Origin: UBA7446 sp965656545 | GTDB taxonomy: Bacteria; Bacteroidota; Bacteroidia; Flavobacteriales; Flavobacteriaceae | Direction of reading: 5' to 3' | Assembly: GCA_965656545.1 (NCBI GenBank) | Contig: CBFHKZ010000001.1 | Span: forward strand, 186,001-250,000 | DNA length: 64,000 nucleotides | Shown here: positions 15,856-24,804 of the stretch, in pieces | How the letters are laid out: each line of letters opens with the position of its first letter | Numbering within the stretch: position 1 is the first letter of the stretch | Notes under the pieces: model-generated | What the model was told of the DNA's origin: nothing | Databases searched by the model: none | What the model saw: the letters and a program-made list of their open reading frames with translations, nothing else | Made by a program: the position numbers and the translations under genes

Positions 15856-16754
15856 GCTTTAATTTTTTCGTAACGTATAAATGAAAAAGCGTGTTGATGC
15901 TTTTCATCTGCATCGCGGTTTTCGCGCCAAACCTCACGCCATTTGGCAGGATCAATTTCGGGGAAAAAGGTATCGGCTTCAAAATCGGCATGAACCCGCG
16001 TGAGTTCAATGCTGTCTGCATAAGCCAACCCTTGCCTGTAAATCTCACCACCACCAATAATAAAGGGTTGCTCGTCTTCTTGCGCAAGCGCCAAAGCAGC
16101 TTCCAAGGAGTGCACAACATGTGCGTCGTCGGCTGTGTAATCTTTTTGTCTGGTGATTACCACATTGGTGCGATTAGGCAGTGCTTTGGGCATGGACTCA
16201 AAGGTCTTTCTGCCCATGATAACATGGTGTCCTTTGGTTAAATTTTTAAAATGCTTTAGGTCGTCAGACAGATGCCAGATGAGTTTGTTGTCTTTCCCAA
16301 GTGCATTGTTTTCTGCGGCAGCAGCAATCATGGTGATGTTCGTTTTTAGATTTTCACGTTCCCATTCAGCACTTGCTTTTAGTGCAGCTTCTTTATCCAT
16401 ATTGCGTTTTAATTTTTCGACTTTAAGTGCCTGCTTTTCTAGCAGAAATTCCATTTGTTTTGTTTCCCAAGCATTGCCCATAAAAGAGTGAAACACATAA
16501 ACACGCAAAAAGTGAATGACCAGCAGGGCACCCAGAAGGGTGGCTAAGGCAAACGACCATTTGGTGTTAAAGGGCATAAATTCAACCTTATACTCAAAAG
16601 CTAAGTTGGCTATTAAAGCGAAAAAAACGAGAAACAACGAAGCCAGCAAATGCCTGTGAAACCACGTTTTTTGGGCAATCCGTTCTTGCGCATATTCAAC
16701 TAGCGAGAGCTGTTGTGGGTCTATGGCTGATGAAGGTTTTCTTTTTCGAAACAT
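15852..16754 (-). CDS. folA: Dihydrofolate reductase fused to a two-helix membrane domain
   Basis: One continuous 300-residue frame. Residues about 1-135 form a 2TM-type domain: basic start, helix 1 at about 35-54 (HLLASLFLVFFALIANLAFE), helix 2 at about 66-88, then a charged, probably coiled linker (about 97-135). Residues about 139-300 are a complete DHFR: ITMIAAAAENNALGKDNKL, IWHLSDDLKHFK, GHHVIMGRKTFESMP, LPNRTNVVITR and FIIGGGEIYRQGL. DHFR regenerates tetrahydrofolate after thymidylate synthase, encoded 10 bp upstream. Most bacterial DHFRs are about 160 residues and soluble; here the enzyme would be tied to the inner membrane. An internal start at Met142 would truncate the first strand, so a separate soluble product is unlikely but not excluded. 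Confidence 0.92.
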   Translation of the reverse strand: MFRKRKPSSAIDPQQLSLVEYAQERIAQKTWFHRHLLASLFLVFFALIANLAFEYKVEFMPFNTKWSFALATLLGALLVIHFLRVYVFHSFMGNAWETKQMEFLLEKQALKVEKLKRNMDKEAALKASAEWERENLKTNITMIAAAAENNALGKDNKLIWHLSDDLKHFKNLTKGHHVIMGRKTFESMPKALPNRTNVVITRQKDYTADDAHVVHSLEAALALAQEDEQPFIIGGGEIYRQGLAYADSIELTRVHADFEADTFFPEIDPAKWREVWRENRDADEKHQHAFSFIRYEKIKA

Positions 16755-16764
16755 AAGATAAAAA

Positions 16765-17589
16765 TTAAACAGCGACAGCGCCCTTAATTCCAGGGTGCGG
16801 ATCGTAATTCAAGACTTCTATGTCTTCGTATTTAAAATCAAAAAGGTCGCTGATGTTTGGGTTAAGTTTTAGGGTGGGCAGTGGTTTGGGATCTCTGCTT
16901 AGTTGAAGTTCAACTTGGTCAAAGTGATTGGTGTATATGTGTGCGTCGCCAAGCGTATGGATAAATTCTCCTGCTTCAAGCCCACAAACTTGCGCCATCA
17001 TTTCAGTGAGTAGGGCATAGCATGCAATGTTAAAGGGCACGCCTAAGAAAATATCTGCGCTTCGTTGGTACAGCTGGCAAGACAACTTGCCGTCTGCTAC
17101 ATAAAACTGAAAAAAAGCGTGGCAGGGCGGCAGAGCAGCCTTTCCATTGGCAACATTTTCGGAAAAACTTTTTGAGGTATCTGGCAGTACGCTAGGGTTC
17201 CATGCAGAAACCAACATACGTCGGCTGTTGGGGTTTGTTTTTAGCGTTTCGATAACTTGTTTGAGTTGATCGATATTTTCGCTGTTCCAGTTGCGCCATT
17301 GGTGACCGTATACGGGACCTAAGTCGCCATTTTCGTCAGCCCATTCGTTCCATATACGCACGCCGTTCTCGGTGAGATAGGACGTGTTGGTGTCTCCTTT
17401 GATAAACCAAAGCAGCTCGTGGATAACGGATTTCAGGTGTATTTTTTTGGTTGTAACAAGGGGGAAACCCTCTGATAAGTCAAAGCGCATTTGATGACCA
17501 AAAACACTTCTTGTACCTGTTCCTGTTCTGTCTCCTTTAACAGCCCCGTCGTTGCGGGCACGTCGAACCAAATCTAAATACTGCTGCAT
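16765..17589 (-). CDS. thyA: Thymidylate synthase
   Basis: A 274-residue ThyA, which makes dTMP from dUMP using methylene-tetrahydrofolate. It has DRTGTGTRSVFGHQMRFDL at the N-terminus, LHELLWF-like VIHELLWFIKGDTN, the active-site segment LPPCHAFFQFYV with the nucleophilic Cys, LYQRSADIFLGVPFNIA, and HIYTNHFDQVELQLSR. The length is typical. It is directly upstream of the folA fusion, which recycles the dihydrofolate it produces, and downstream of the nucleoside transporter gene. Confidence 0.97.
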   Translation of the reverse strand: MQQYLDLVRRARNDGAVKGDRTGTGTRSVFGHQMRFDLSEGFPLVTTKKIHLKSVIHELLWFIKGDTNTSYLTENGVRIWNEWADENGDLGPVYGHQWRNWNSENIDQLKQVIETLKTNPNSRRMLVSAWNPSVLPDTSKSFSENVANGKAALPPCHAFFQFYVADGKLSCQLYQRSADIFLGVPFNIACYALLTEMMAQVCGLEAGEFIHTLGDAHIYTNHFDQVELQLSRDPKPLPTLKLNPNISDLFDFKYEDIEVLNYDPHPGIKGAVAV

Positions 17590-17669
17590 TGTTTCTTTTT
17601 TGTAAAATTAAAAGCTAGATCAAAATATCTCGCATAATAATAAATAGTTTTTCAAAAGGTTTTCAACTA

Positions 17670-19013
17670 TTATCCCAACAGTGCGCCCACAAGCGTAGCA
17701 GATAGTAATGAAGCAATAGTTCCACCCAGAACAGCACGAAAACCAAATTTAGAAAGGACTTTTCGCTGGTTAGGCGCTAGTCCGCCAATCCCTCCAATTT
17801 GAATACCAATTGATGCAAAATTAGCAAACCCACATAACATATAGGTTGCCATGACAATAGATTTTTGGCTGCTAAAATGAATTTCATTGGCCGCATTTTT
17901 TAGTTCGGCTAGCTGAATATAACCTACAAATTCACTTGCCGCGAGTTTGATGCCCAGCAGCTGTCCCATAGGCAATAAATCGTCCCACGGCACACCGATA
18001 AGCCACATGATTGGCGCAAACAAAGTACCCAAGATGGCTTCTATGGAAAGCGCATCATAAGAAGACCAATTTGCAACCCACCCATTTAGATTCGTAAGTT
18101 CTCCAATTTCGAACAGTATTCCATTTGCCATAGCAATTAGGGCGACAAAAACCAGTAGCATACCACCAATATTGGCAGCGAGCTTAACGCCCTCTATTGT
18201 ACCGTTTGCAATGGCATCTAGCATATTGCTGCCTACCTCTTGCGTGGATACTTTTGTGTCTTTGTCAATAGATGCTGTTTGGGGGAATAGCATTTTTGCA
18301 ACAACAATGGCGCCGGGTGCAGCCATGACCGAAGCTGCGAGCAAGTGTTTGGCAAATGCCAGACGTAACACAGGATCGTCACCACCTAAAAAACCGATGT
18401 AGGCCGCTAAAACACCTCCGGCTACCGTGGCCATTCCGCCCACCATCACCAACAGCATTTCGGAACGATTCATCTTAGGCAGATATGCCTTTATAAGCAG
18501 CGGCGCTTCTGTTTGCCCTAGAAATATGTTTCCTATTACGGAGAGGCTTTCTGCCCCTGAAATATTGAGGAGCTTTGCCGTTCCCTTGGCTAATATTTTA
18601 ACTAAAAATTGCAATACACCAAGGTAAAACAACAACGAGGTGAGTGCAGCAAAGAAGATGATGGTAGGCAGTATTTGGAATACAAATATGAAACCGTACG
18701 TGTCTGCATTCATCAAATCACCAAATAAAAATACGCTGCCTGCAGCGGTAAAGTCTAAAATACTAACGAATATTTTCCCAACCGCATTAAAGATGCTTTG
18801 CACCCAACTTAATTTGAGGATGCTCAATGCCAATACAAATTGCAGTAACAAACCAAAACCCACCGTTTTCCAATTGATGGCCTTTCGGTTGGAACTGCAT
18901 AAATATGCAATCAGCAGCAGTGCTACGATCCCACCTAAAGCTTGGGTGACCCCCACTAATGTTATGCCTTCATGCGCTGCAATGGGCTGCTGGGCTAAAT
19001 GCGACAATGTCAT
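17670..19013 (-). CDS. Concentrative nucleoside transporter (NupC/CNT family)
   Basis: A 447-residue inner-membrane protein with multiple helices. Family motifs are GNIFLGQTEAPLLIKAYLP (the conserved GQxEAP loop), the GGMATVAGGVLAAYIGFLG segment and FVGYIQLAEL before the final helices, with CGFANFASIGIQIGGIGGLAP near the end. CNT proteins import nucleosides with Na+ or H+. It overlaps the upstream DUF151 gene by four bases and precedes thyA, so it probably feeds pyrimidine nucleoside salvage. The coupling ion and nucleoside preference are not decided. Confidence 0.92.
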   Translation of the reverse strand: MTLSHLAQQPIAAHEGITLVGVTQALGGIVALLLIAYLCSSNRKAINWKTVGFGLLLQFVLALSILKLSWVQSIFNAVGKIFVSILDFTAAGSVFLFGDLMNADTYGFIFVFQILPTIIFFAALTSLLFYLGVLQFLVKILAKGTAKLLNISGAESLSVIGNIFLGQTEAPLLIKAYLPKMNRSEMLLVMVGGMATVAGGVLAAYIGFLGGDDPVLRLAFAKHLLAASVMAAPGAIVVAKMLFPQTASIDKDTKVSTQEVGSNMLDAIANGTIEGVKLAANIGGMLLVFVALIAMANGILFEIGELTNLNGWVANWSSYDALSIEAILGTLFAPIMWLIGVPWDDLLPMGQLLGIKLAASEFVGYIQLAELKNAANEIHFSSQKSIVMATYMLCGFANFASIGIQIGGIGGLAPNQRKVLSKFGFRAVLGGTIASLLSATLVGALLG

Positions 19014-19603
19014 TCTTTAGCTTTGTTTGAACGTTTAGAAATTTCATCCCTTAACCGGGCTGCCAGTTCATAATCTTCTTTTTTGACCGCTTTTTTAATG
19101 GCGTTCTCAAGTTCTTGGTTGGAGAGATCGGTGTAATTTATTTCATCAGACAATTCATCGTCCAGCGTTCCTTGGGCGGGTAGTTCTCCTTTTTCAAAGA
19201 CAACGCCAGCTTTTTCCAATACATTTTCGTGGGTGTAAATGGGTGCCTTAAATCGCAATGCCAAAGACACGGCATCAGAAGTTCTAGAATCGATAATCTC
19301 TTCAATTTTATCACGTTCACAAATAAGACTGGAGTAAAAAACGCCATCTACCAATTTGGTGATGATGACCCTTTTGATGGCAATATCAAATCGATAGGCA
19401 AAATTCTTGAAAAGATCGTGTGTAAAGGGCCGTTGCGGCTTTATGTCTTTATCCAAATTGACAGCAATGGATTGGGCCTCAAACTCTCCAATGACTACGG
19501 GGAGCTTGCGATTACCGTCAACTTCGTCCAATATCATGGCATAAGCACCACTTTGATTTTGGCTGTAGGTAATGCGGTTTACGCGAAGTTGAATAAGGCT
19601 CAT
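19010..19603 (-). CDS. Bifunctional nuclease (DUF151) with C-terminal UVR domain
   Basis: A 197-residue protein. Residues about 1-140 match the DUF151 bifunctional nuclease fold: LPVVIGEFEAQSIAV, THDLFKNFAYRF, and IDSRTSDAVSLALRFKAPIYTHENVL. The end, about 158-193, is a UVR motif (LENAIKKAVKKEDYELAARLRDEI), as in UvrB/UvrC and ClpC-associated proteins. Members cleave DNA and RNA in vitro; the cellular role is not settled. It lies 44 bp after etfA and overlaps nupC, so it is in the same run of genes. Confidence 0.9.
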   Translation of the reverse strand: MSLIQLRVNRITYSQNQSGAYAMILDEVDGNRKLPVVIGEFEAQSIAVNLDKDIKPQRPFTHDLFKNFAYRFDIAIKRVIITKLVDGVFYSSLICERDKIEEIIDSRTSDAVSLALRFKAPIYTHENVLEKAGVVFEKGELPAQGTLDDELSDEINYTDLSNQELENAIKKAVKKEDYELAARLRDEISKRSNKAKE

Positions 19604-19647
19604 GATTAAGCAAGTTCTTTATGTGCCCTAAAATACAAAATTGGGTA

Positions 19648-20604
19648 TTACGATTGTGCTTTAAATGCTTTAAGTTTTTCTGTCAGTACAGGAACCACTT
19701 CAAACGCATCTCCCACAATGCCGTAGTCGGCAGCTTTAAAGAAAGGCGCTTCTGGATCGTTATTGATAACGACCTTTACTTTTGAAGCGTTTACACCTGC
19801 CAAATGCTGAATGGCACCCGATATGCCAATGGCAATGTAGAGGTTAGTCGAAACGGGCTTACCCGTTTGTCCCACGTGCTCATCGTGTGTACGCCAGCCC
19901 ATATCTGATACTGGCTTCGAGCATGCTGTGGCAGCATCCAATACTTCTGCCAGATCTTCGACCAAATGCCAGTGTTCAGGCCCTTTTAAGCCCCTGCCTC
20001 CAGAAACAACTACGTCGGCGTCAGCTATGGTGGCCTTGCCTGTTTCTTTGCTTATGGACAACTGCTCTAAATGCGAAGCCGCATGTTCGACAGTTGCATT
20101 TTCAACAACACAATCAACCGCTTGCTCAACCGTGCCAAAAGCGTTGTTTCCAACGCCAATGATGTTAACCTCGGCCGTTAATGTGGTGTTTGCAAAAGCC
20201 TTATTCGTAAATGCTGTTCTTCTAACCGTTAGGGGTTGTTGTTCGTGGGGCAACGCCACTACATTGGGTACATAAGCAGCGTTTGTGTTTGCTGCAACCA
20301 GGGGCGCTAAAAACTTGGCATCGGCACTGCTGCCTACAATAATATGTGTAGCACCAAGGCTATTACTATAATGTGTCAAGACACTTGCGTAGACATGCGC
20401 GTCGAACTGCTGCGGTACATTGGTAACATTGAATACTTTTGAAACCCCAAACTGCCCCAATTCTTGGGCATTATCGGCATTAAAGCTAACCGCTACACAG
20501 TCTATGTTGAGCTTGCCAGCCAATGCAGCACCATAGGATGCAATTTCGGCTGCATTGCGTTTGAGTTTGTTGTTTTCAGATTCGGCAAATAGAAGGATAG
20601 ACAT
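19648..20604 (-). CDS. etfA: Electron transfer flavoprotein, alpha subunit
   Basis: A 318-residue FAD-binding subunit that, with EtfB, takes electrons from acyl-CoA and other dehydrogenases and passes them to the respiratory chain. The C-terminal FAD domain is clear: DVVVSGGRGLKG, then HVGQTGKPVSTNLYIAIGIS followed by GAIQHLAG, then VINNDPEAPFFKAADYGIVGD. The N-terminal domain has the loose HUP-like fold seen in the family. It lies nine bases after etfB. No ETF-quinone oxidoreductase or acyl-CoA dehydrogenase gene is in the window. Confidence 0.96.
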   Translation of the reverse strand: MSILLFAESENNKLKRNAAEIASYGAALAGKLNIDCVAVSFNADNAQELGQFGVSKVFNVTNVPQQFDAHVYASVLTHYSNSLGATHIIVGSSADAKFLAPLVAANTNAAYVPNVVALPHEQQPLTVRRTAFTNKAFANTTLTAEVNIIGVGNNAFGTVEQAVDCVVENATVEHAASHLEQLSISKETGKATIADADVVVSGGRGLKGPEHWHLVEDLAEVLDAATACSKPVSDMGWRTHDEHVGQTGKPVSTNLYIAIGISGAIQHLAGVNASKVKVVINNDPEAPFFKAADYGIVGDAFEVVPVLTEKLKAFKAQS

Positions 20605-20613
20605 AATGTTGGG

Positions 20614-21360
20614 TTAAATAACGTTAGCTTCTTTGTGTAATAATTCAATCAATTGATCGATGTCATCAGCAGGAATCAATTTGACAGCTGCTTTTGGTGC
20701 TGGTTTTTCAAACAACACATCTTTGGTGGTGTTTTCCGAGCCTTTTGGGCTAAGCACTTCAAAGGGTTTTTGACGTGCTTGCATGATGCCACGCATGTTG
20801 GGAATTTTGAGGTCAGACTCTTCAACAAGCCCTTTTTGCCCGCCAATAACCATCGGCAAGCTGCCTTTTAGTTTTTCACGTCCGCCATCAATTTCGCGTT
20901 CAGCAACAGCGTTGCTGCCGTCAACTTCCAAACCAACGCAGTTGGGTACAAAAGCAATATCCAGCAGTGCTGCTAGTATTCCGGGCACCATGGCACCGTT
21001 ATAATCAATAGATTCGCGTCCAGCTATGATAAGGTCATAGGGATTGTCAGCTACAAATGCGGCCAATTCTTTGGCTACGGCCATGCCGTCTGTCGCAGGA
21101 GTGTCTATTCGAAAAGCTTTGTCAGCTCCTATGGCCAAACACTTGCGAAGCGTAGGGTCTGCTGATGCTGTGCCCACGTGAATGACATGAACTTGTGCGC
21201 CTTGTTTTTCTTTAAACCAAATGGCACGGGTGAGACCAAATTCATCGTTGGGATTGATTACAAACTGCACACCGTTGGTGTCAAATTGTGTATCGTTTTC
21301 AACGAAGTTTATTTTCGACGTAGTGTCGGGAACATGGCTGATGCAAACGAGTATGTTCAT
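20614..21360 (-). CDS. etfB: Electron transfer flavoprotein, beta subunit
   Basis: A 248-residue EtfB, binding AMP and partnering EtfA. It has VCISHVPDTTSKI at the start, FVINPNDEFGLTRAIW, the GRESIDYNGAMVPGILAALL segment and the late MRGIMQARQKPFEVL. It is the first gene of the minus-strand run etfB-etfA-DUF151-nupC-thyA-folA-fabD. A -7 box TACATTTG lies at 21385-21378 on the minus strand, just before the ATG, without a good -33 match. The intergenic region to pdhB therefore holds divergent promoters. Confidence 0.96.
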   Translation of the reverse strand: MNILVCISHVPDTTSKINFVENDTQFDTNGVQFVINPNDEFGLTRAIWFKEKQGAQVHVIHVGTASADPTLRKCLAIGADKAFRIDTPATDGMAVAKELAAFVADNPYDLIIAGRESIDYNGAMVPGILAALLDIAFVPNCVGLEVDGSNAVAEREIDGGREKLKGSLPMVIGGQKGLVEESDLKIPNMRGIMQARQKPFEVLSPKGSENTTKDVLFEKPAPKAAVKLIPADDIDQLIELLHKEANVI

Positions 21361-21422
21361 AGGTTTATAATTTAGTTCAAATGTATAAAAAAATACTATG
21401 CACGCATAATAAATAGAAGTCT

Positions 21423-21453
21423 TTTGCTTTAAGTTATTTTATTGCTACTTTTG
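21423..21453 (+). promoter_or_regulatory. Promoter of the pdhB-hppA unit
   Basis: TTTG at 21423-21426, a 19-bp spacer and TACTTTTG at 21446-21453 give a textbook Bacteroidota promoter. The start site would fall near 21460 and the coding start is at 21471, a very short leader. Confidence 0.8.
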
Positions 21454-21470
21454 CGCCTCTTAAAACATCT

Positions 21471-22445
21471 ATGAGGACCATTCAATTTAGAGAAGCAATT
21501 TGTGAAGCGATGTCGGAGGAAATGCGCCGAGACGAAACCATATATTTAATGGGTGAAGAAGTTGCAGAGTACAACGGTGCTTATAAGGCTTCAAAAGGCA
21601 TGTTGGATGAGTTTGGTGAAAAACGTGTAATCGATACCCCAATTTCCGAACTTGGATTTGCTGGTATAGGCGTTGGTTCCACCATGACTGGCAACAGACC
21701 CATCATCGAATTTATGACATTTAACTTTGCACTCGTTGGTATTGATCAAATCATAAACAACGCTGCAAAAATCCGACAAATGTCTGGCGGGCAGTTTCCA
21801 TGTCCAATTGTATTTCGCGGTCCAACCGGTTCGGCTGGTCAGTTAGCCGCAACCCACTCACAGGCTTTTGAAAGTTGGTATGCCAACTGTCCAGGGCTTA
21901 AAGTAATCGTACCTGCAAACCCATACGATGCCAAAGGCTTGTTAAAGGCTGCCATTAGAGATAATGATCCTGTTATTTTTATGGAGTCAGAACAAATGTA
22001 TGGCGACAAGGGTGAAGTGCCAGAAGGGGAATATGTATTACCTATTGGCGTTGCAGAAGTAAAACAACAAGGGGATGATGTTACCATCGTTTCCTTCGGA
22101 AAAATCTTAAAAGAGGCCCAAAAAGCCGTCGATGTATTAGCAAAAGAAAATATCTCTTGTGAGCTTATCGACTTGAGAACCATACGTCCACTAGATATGG
22201 ACACCATCCTTGATTCCGTTAAAAAAACCAATCGCTTGGTTATTTTAGAAGAATCATGGCCCTTTGGAAATATATCTACCGAAATCACATATCAAGTTCA
22301 AAACCAGGCTTTTGATTATTTGGACGCTCCTGTTCAGAAAATCAATACGGCCGACACACCCGCACCCTATTCTCCTGTGTTATTACAGGAATGGTTACCC
22401 AACCACGAGGATGTTGTGCGCGCTGTAAAAAAAGTTATGAATTAA
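21471..22445 (+). CDS. pdhB: Pyruvate dehydrogenase E1 component, beta subunit
   Basis: A 324-residue transketolase-like subunit that pairs with E1-alpha in the thiamine-diphosphate E1 of the pyruvate (or a related 2-oxoacid) dehydrogenase. Motifs: RDETIYLMGEEVAEYNGAYK, PISELGFAGIGVGSTMTG, the loop PIVFRGPTGSAGQLAATHSQ, GLKVIVPANPYDAKGLLKAA, then the C-terminal LIDLRTIRPLD and ILEESWPFGN. No E1-alpha, E2 or E3 gene is nearby, so the complex is encoded at several loci. The identity as pyruvate rather than branched-chain E1-beta is by overall resemblance. Confidence 0.92.
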   Translation: MRTIQFREAICEAMSEEMRRDETIYLMGEEVAEYNGAYKASKGMLDEFGEKRVIDTPISELGFAGIGVGSTMTGNRPIIEFMTFNFALVGIDQIINNAAKIRQMSGGQFPCPIVFRGPTGSAGQLAATHSQAFESWYANCPGLKVIVPANPYDAKGLLKAAIRDNDPVIFMESEQMYGDKGEVPEGEYVLPIGVAEVKQQGDDVTIVSFGKILKEAQKAVDVLAKENISCELIDLRTIRPLDMDTILDSVKKTNRLVILEESWPFGNISTEITYQVQNQAFDYLDAPVQKINTADTPAPYSPVLLQEWLPNHEDVVRAVKKVMN

Positions 22446-22464
22446 ACCATTTACTACATTTAAC

Positions 22465-24804
22465 ATGAATGAATTTGTTTTTTACCTTCCAATAGTACTT
22501 GCCATTCTTGGTCTTATCGTTATGATTTTCAAAGCCCAGTGGGTGCGCAAGCAAGCCCCAGGCGATGCGAAGATGATTGAAATATCCAGTGCCATTAAAG
22601 AAGGCGCACTTGCATTTTTAGGTGCTGAATACAGACTGCTATCCTTTTTTGTCGTTGGCGCATCTGTTGCCCTATACCTTGTATCAACGCTAGTTGAATC
22701 CACACATTGGATGATAGTACCTGCCTTTATTCTTGGTGCATTTTTTAGTGCTTTTGCAGGGAACATTGGAATGCGTATTGCTACCGACGCCAATGCACGT
22801 ACTGCTGAGGCTGCCAAAACGAGTTTGCCAAACGCATTAAAGGTTTCGTTTAACGGTGGAACCGTAATGGGACTGGGTGTAGCTGGACTTGCTGTACTTG
22901 GATTGAGCTTATTGTTTTTGTTTTTCATTGGTCAGTTTATGGGCCATGAAGGAAGTTTTTATGCCAACATGACCGTTGTATTGGAAACCCTAGCTGGCTT
23001 TTCATTAGGAGCAGAGTCTATTGCGTTATTTGCACGTGTGGGTGGAGGTATTTATACCAAGGCTGCCGATGTAGGCGCTGATCTTGTTGGAAAAGTTGAA
23101 GCTGGTATTCCAGAAGATGATCCTCGTAACCCTGCGACAATTGCAGATAACGTTGGTGACAATGTAGGAGATGTTGCTGGAATGGGTGCTGACTTGTTCG
23201 GTTCTTATGTGGCCACTGTTTTGGCTGCCATGGTATTGGGTAACTATGTTGTAAAAGACATGCTAGATGCCGGTATTGAGCTTACTACTTTTAGCGGAAT
23301 GGGACCTATCCTGTTGCCCTTAGTCATTGCTGGAGTTGGTGTTTTGGCATCAATCATCGGAACCTTTTTTGTTCGTATCAAATCTAACGATGCGAAAGAG
23401 CCACAAGTACAAAAAGCACTAGACACTGGAAACTGGGCTGCAATCCTATTGACATTGGTTGCGAGCTGGTTTTTAATTGACTGGATGCTAGAAGATACCA
23501 TCAACATGACTTTCTTTGGAGAAGGCGTGGTAGCTGTTCCAGCTATAAATGTATTTTTTGCTGCCTGTATAGGATTGGCTGTTGGTGCCTTAATTTCTAT
23601 GGTAACCGCATATTATACCTCACTAGGTAAGAAACCTGTAATGGACATAGTTCAAAACAGTTCAACGGGTGCTGCCACCAATATTATTGCTGGACTGGCG
23701 GTTGGTATGAAATCCACTTTTTCATCTGTTATTTTATTTGCAGCTGCTATTTATGGTTCTTATGCCTTGGCTGGTTTCTATGGCGTTGCACTTGCTGCTT
23801 CTGCCATGATGGCTACTACAGCCATGCAGTTGGCCATTGATGCATTTGGTCCTATTGCCGATAACGCTGGAGGTGTTGCTGAAATGAGCGAGCTTGAGCC
23901 ACAAGTACGTGAGCGTACAGACATCTTGGATTCTGTTGGAAACACCACTGCTGCGGTAGGTAAAGGTTTTGCCATTGCTTCTGCTGCACTTACTGCCTTG
24001 GCGCTTTTTGCGGCCTATGTAACCTTCACGGGTATTGATGGGATAAACATCTTTAAGGCTGATGTATTGGCTATGTTGTTTGTAGGCGGTATGATTCCTG
24101 TTGTATTTTCTGCGCTTGCCATGCAATCTGTTGGTAAGGCTGCTATGGAAATGGTACAGGAGGTACGTCGTCAGTTTAAAGAAATCCCTGGAATTCTAGA
24201 AGGTAAAGGAAAGCCTGAGTACGCCAAATGTGTGGATATTTCTACCAAGGCTGCGCTTAAGGAAATGCTATTGCCTGGCTTGATTACCATAATCACCCCT
24301 ATTTTTATTGGTTTATTGTTTGGTGCTGAACCACTCGGTGGCTATATGGCTGGTGTATGTGTGTCTGGTGTTATGTGGGCTATTTTCCAAAACAATGCTG
24401 GTGGTGCATGGGACAACGCAAAAAAATCATTTGAAGCAGGAGTGGAGATTGACGGTGAAATGACCTATAAAGGCAGTGAAGCACACAAAGCTGCGGTAAC
24501 TGGCGATACGGTTGGAGATCCATTTAAAGATACTTCAGGTCCTTCCATGAATATTTTGATTAAGCTTACTTGTTTGATTGGCCTTGTGATGGCGCCGCTA
24601 TTGGGTGATGGTCACAGCTCAGATGTACTTCACGTAGAAGTGCAAATGGAGCGCACCGATGAAGGGATGGCCAAAGGCACCCTAACGGTTGTTACTGATC
24701 AAGATGGTCAGGAAGTGGAACAAGTAAAGGTATTCGAAGGTACGGCTACCGAAGTACAAGAAGCCATTACTACTGCTGAAGGTGAACTTGGCGTTACGAA
24801 GTAG
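22465..24804 (+). CDS. hppA: Membrane-bound ion-pumping pyrophosphatase
   Basis: A 779-residue integral membrane protein with about 16 helices that hydrolyses pyrophosphate and pumps H+ or Na+. Catalytic motifs: DVGADLVGKVEAGIPEDD, RNPATIADNVGDNVGDVAGM, and near the end NAGGAWDNAKK and GDTVGDPFKDTSGPS. In GNTTAAVGKG the residue after GNTTA is Ala, the form associated with K+-stimulated enzymes, which include both H+ and Na+ pumps, so the ion is left open. After the last helix there is a hydrophilic tail of about 65 residues rich in Glu, Thr and Val. It follows pdhB by 19 bp and overlaps the convergent kinase gene by 11 bp. Confidence 0.95.
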   Translation: MNEFVFYLPIVLAILGLIVMIFKAQWVRKQAPGDAKMIEISSAIKEGALAFLGAEYRLLSFFVVGASVALYLVSTLVESTHWMIVPAFILGAFFSAFAGNIGMRIATDANARTAEAAKTSLPNALKVSFNGGTVMGLGVAGLAVLGLSLLFLFFIGQFMGHEGSFYANMTVVLETLAGFSLGAESIALFARVGGGIYTKAADVGADLVGKVEAGIPEDDPRNPATIADNVGDNVGDVAGMGADLFGSYVATVLAAMVLGNYVVKDMLDAGIELTTFSGMGPILLPLVIAGVGVLASIIGTFFVRIKSNDAKEPQVQKALDTGNWAAILLTLVASWFLIDWMLEDTINMTFFGEGVVAVPAINVFFAACIGLAVGALISMVTAYYTSLGKKPVMDIVQNSSTGAATNIIAGLAVGMKSTFSSVILFAAAIYGSYALAGFYGVALAASAMMATTAMQLAIDAFGPIADNAGGVAEMSELEPQVRERTDILDSVGNTTAAVGKGFAIASAALTALALFAAYVTFTGIDGINIFKADVLAMLFVGGMIPVVFSALAMQSVGKAAMEMVQEVRRQFKEIPGILEGKGKPEYAKCVDISTKAALKEMLLPGLITIITPIFIGLLFGAEPLGGYMAGVCVSGVMWAIFQNNAGGAWDNAKKSFEAGVEIDGEMTYKGSEAHKAAVTGDTVGDPFKDTSGPSMNILIKLTCLIGLVMAPLLGDGHSSDVLHVEVQMERTDEGMAKGTLTVVTDQDGQEVEQVKVFEGTATEVQEAITTAEGELGVTK

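Noticed and set aside
21839..22288. A 149-codon minus-strand frame inside pdhB
   Set aside because: It is a shadow of the pdhB coding sequence, without any promoter, start context or recognisable motif.
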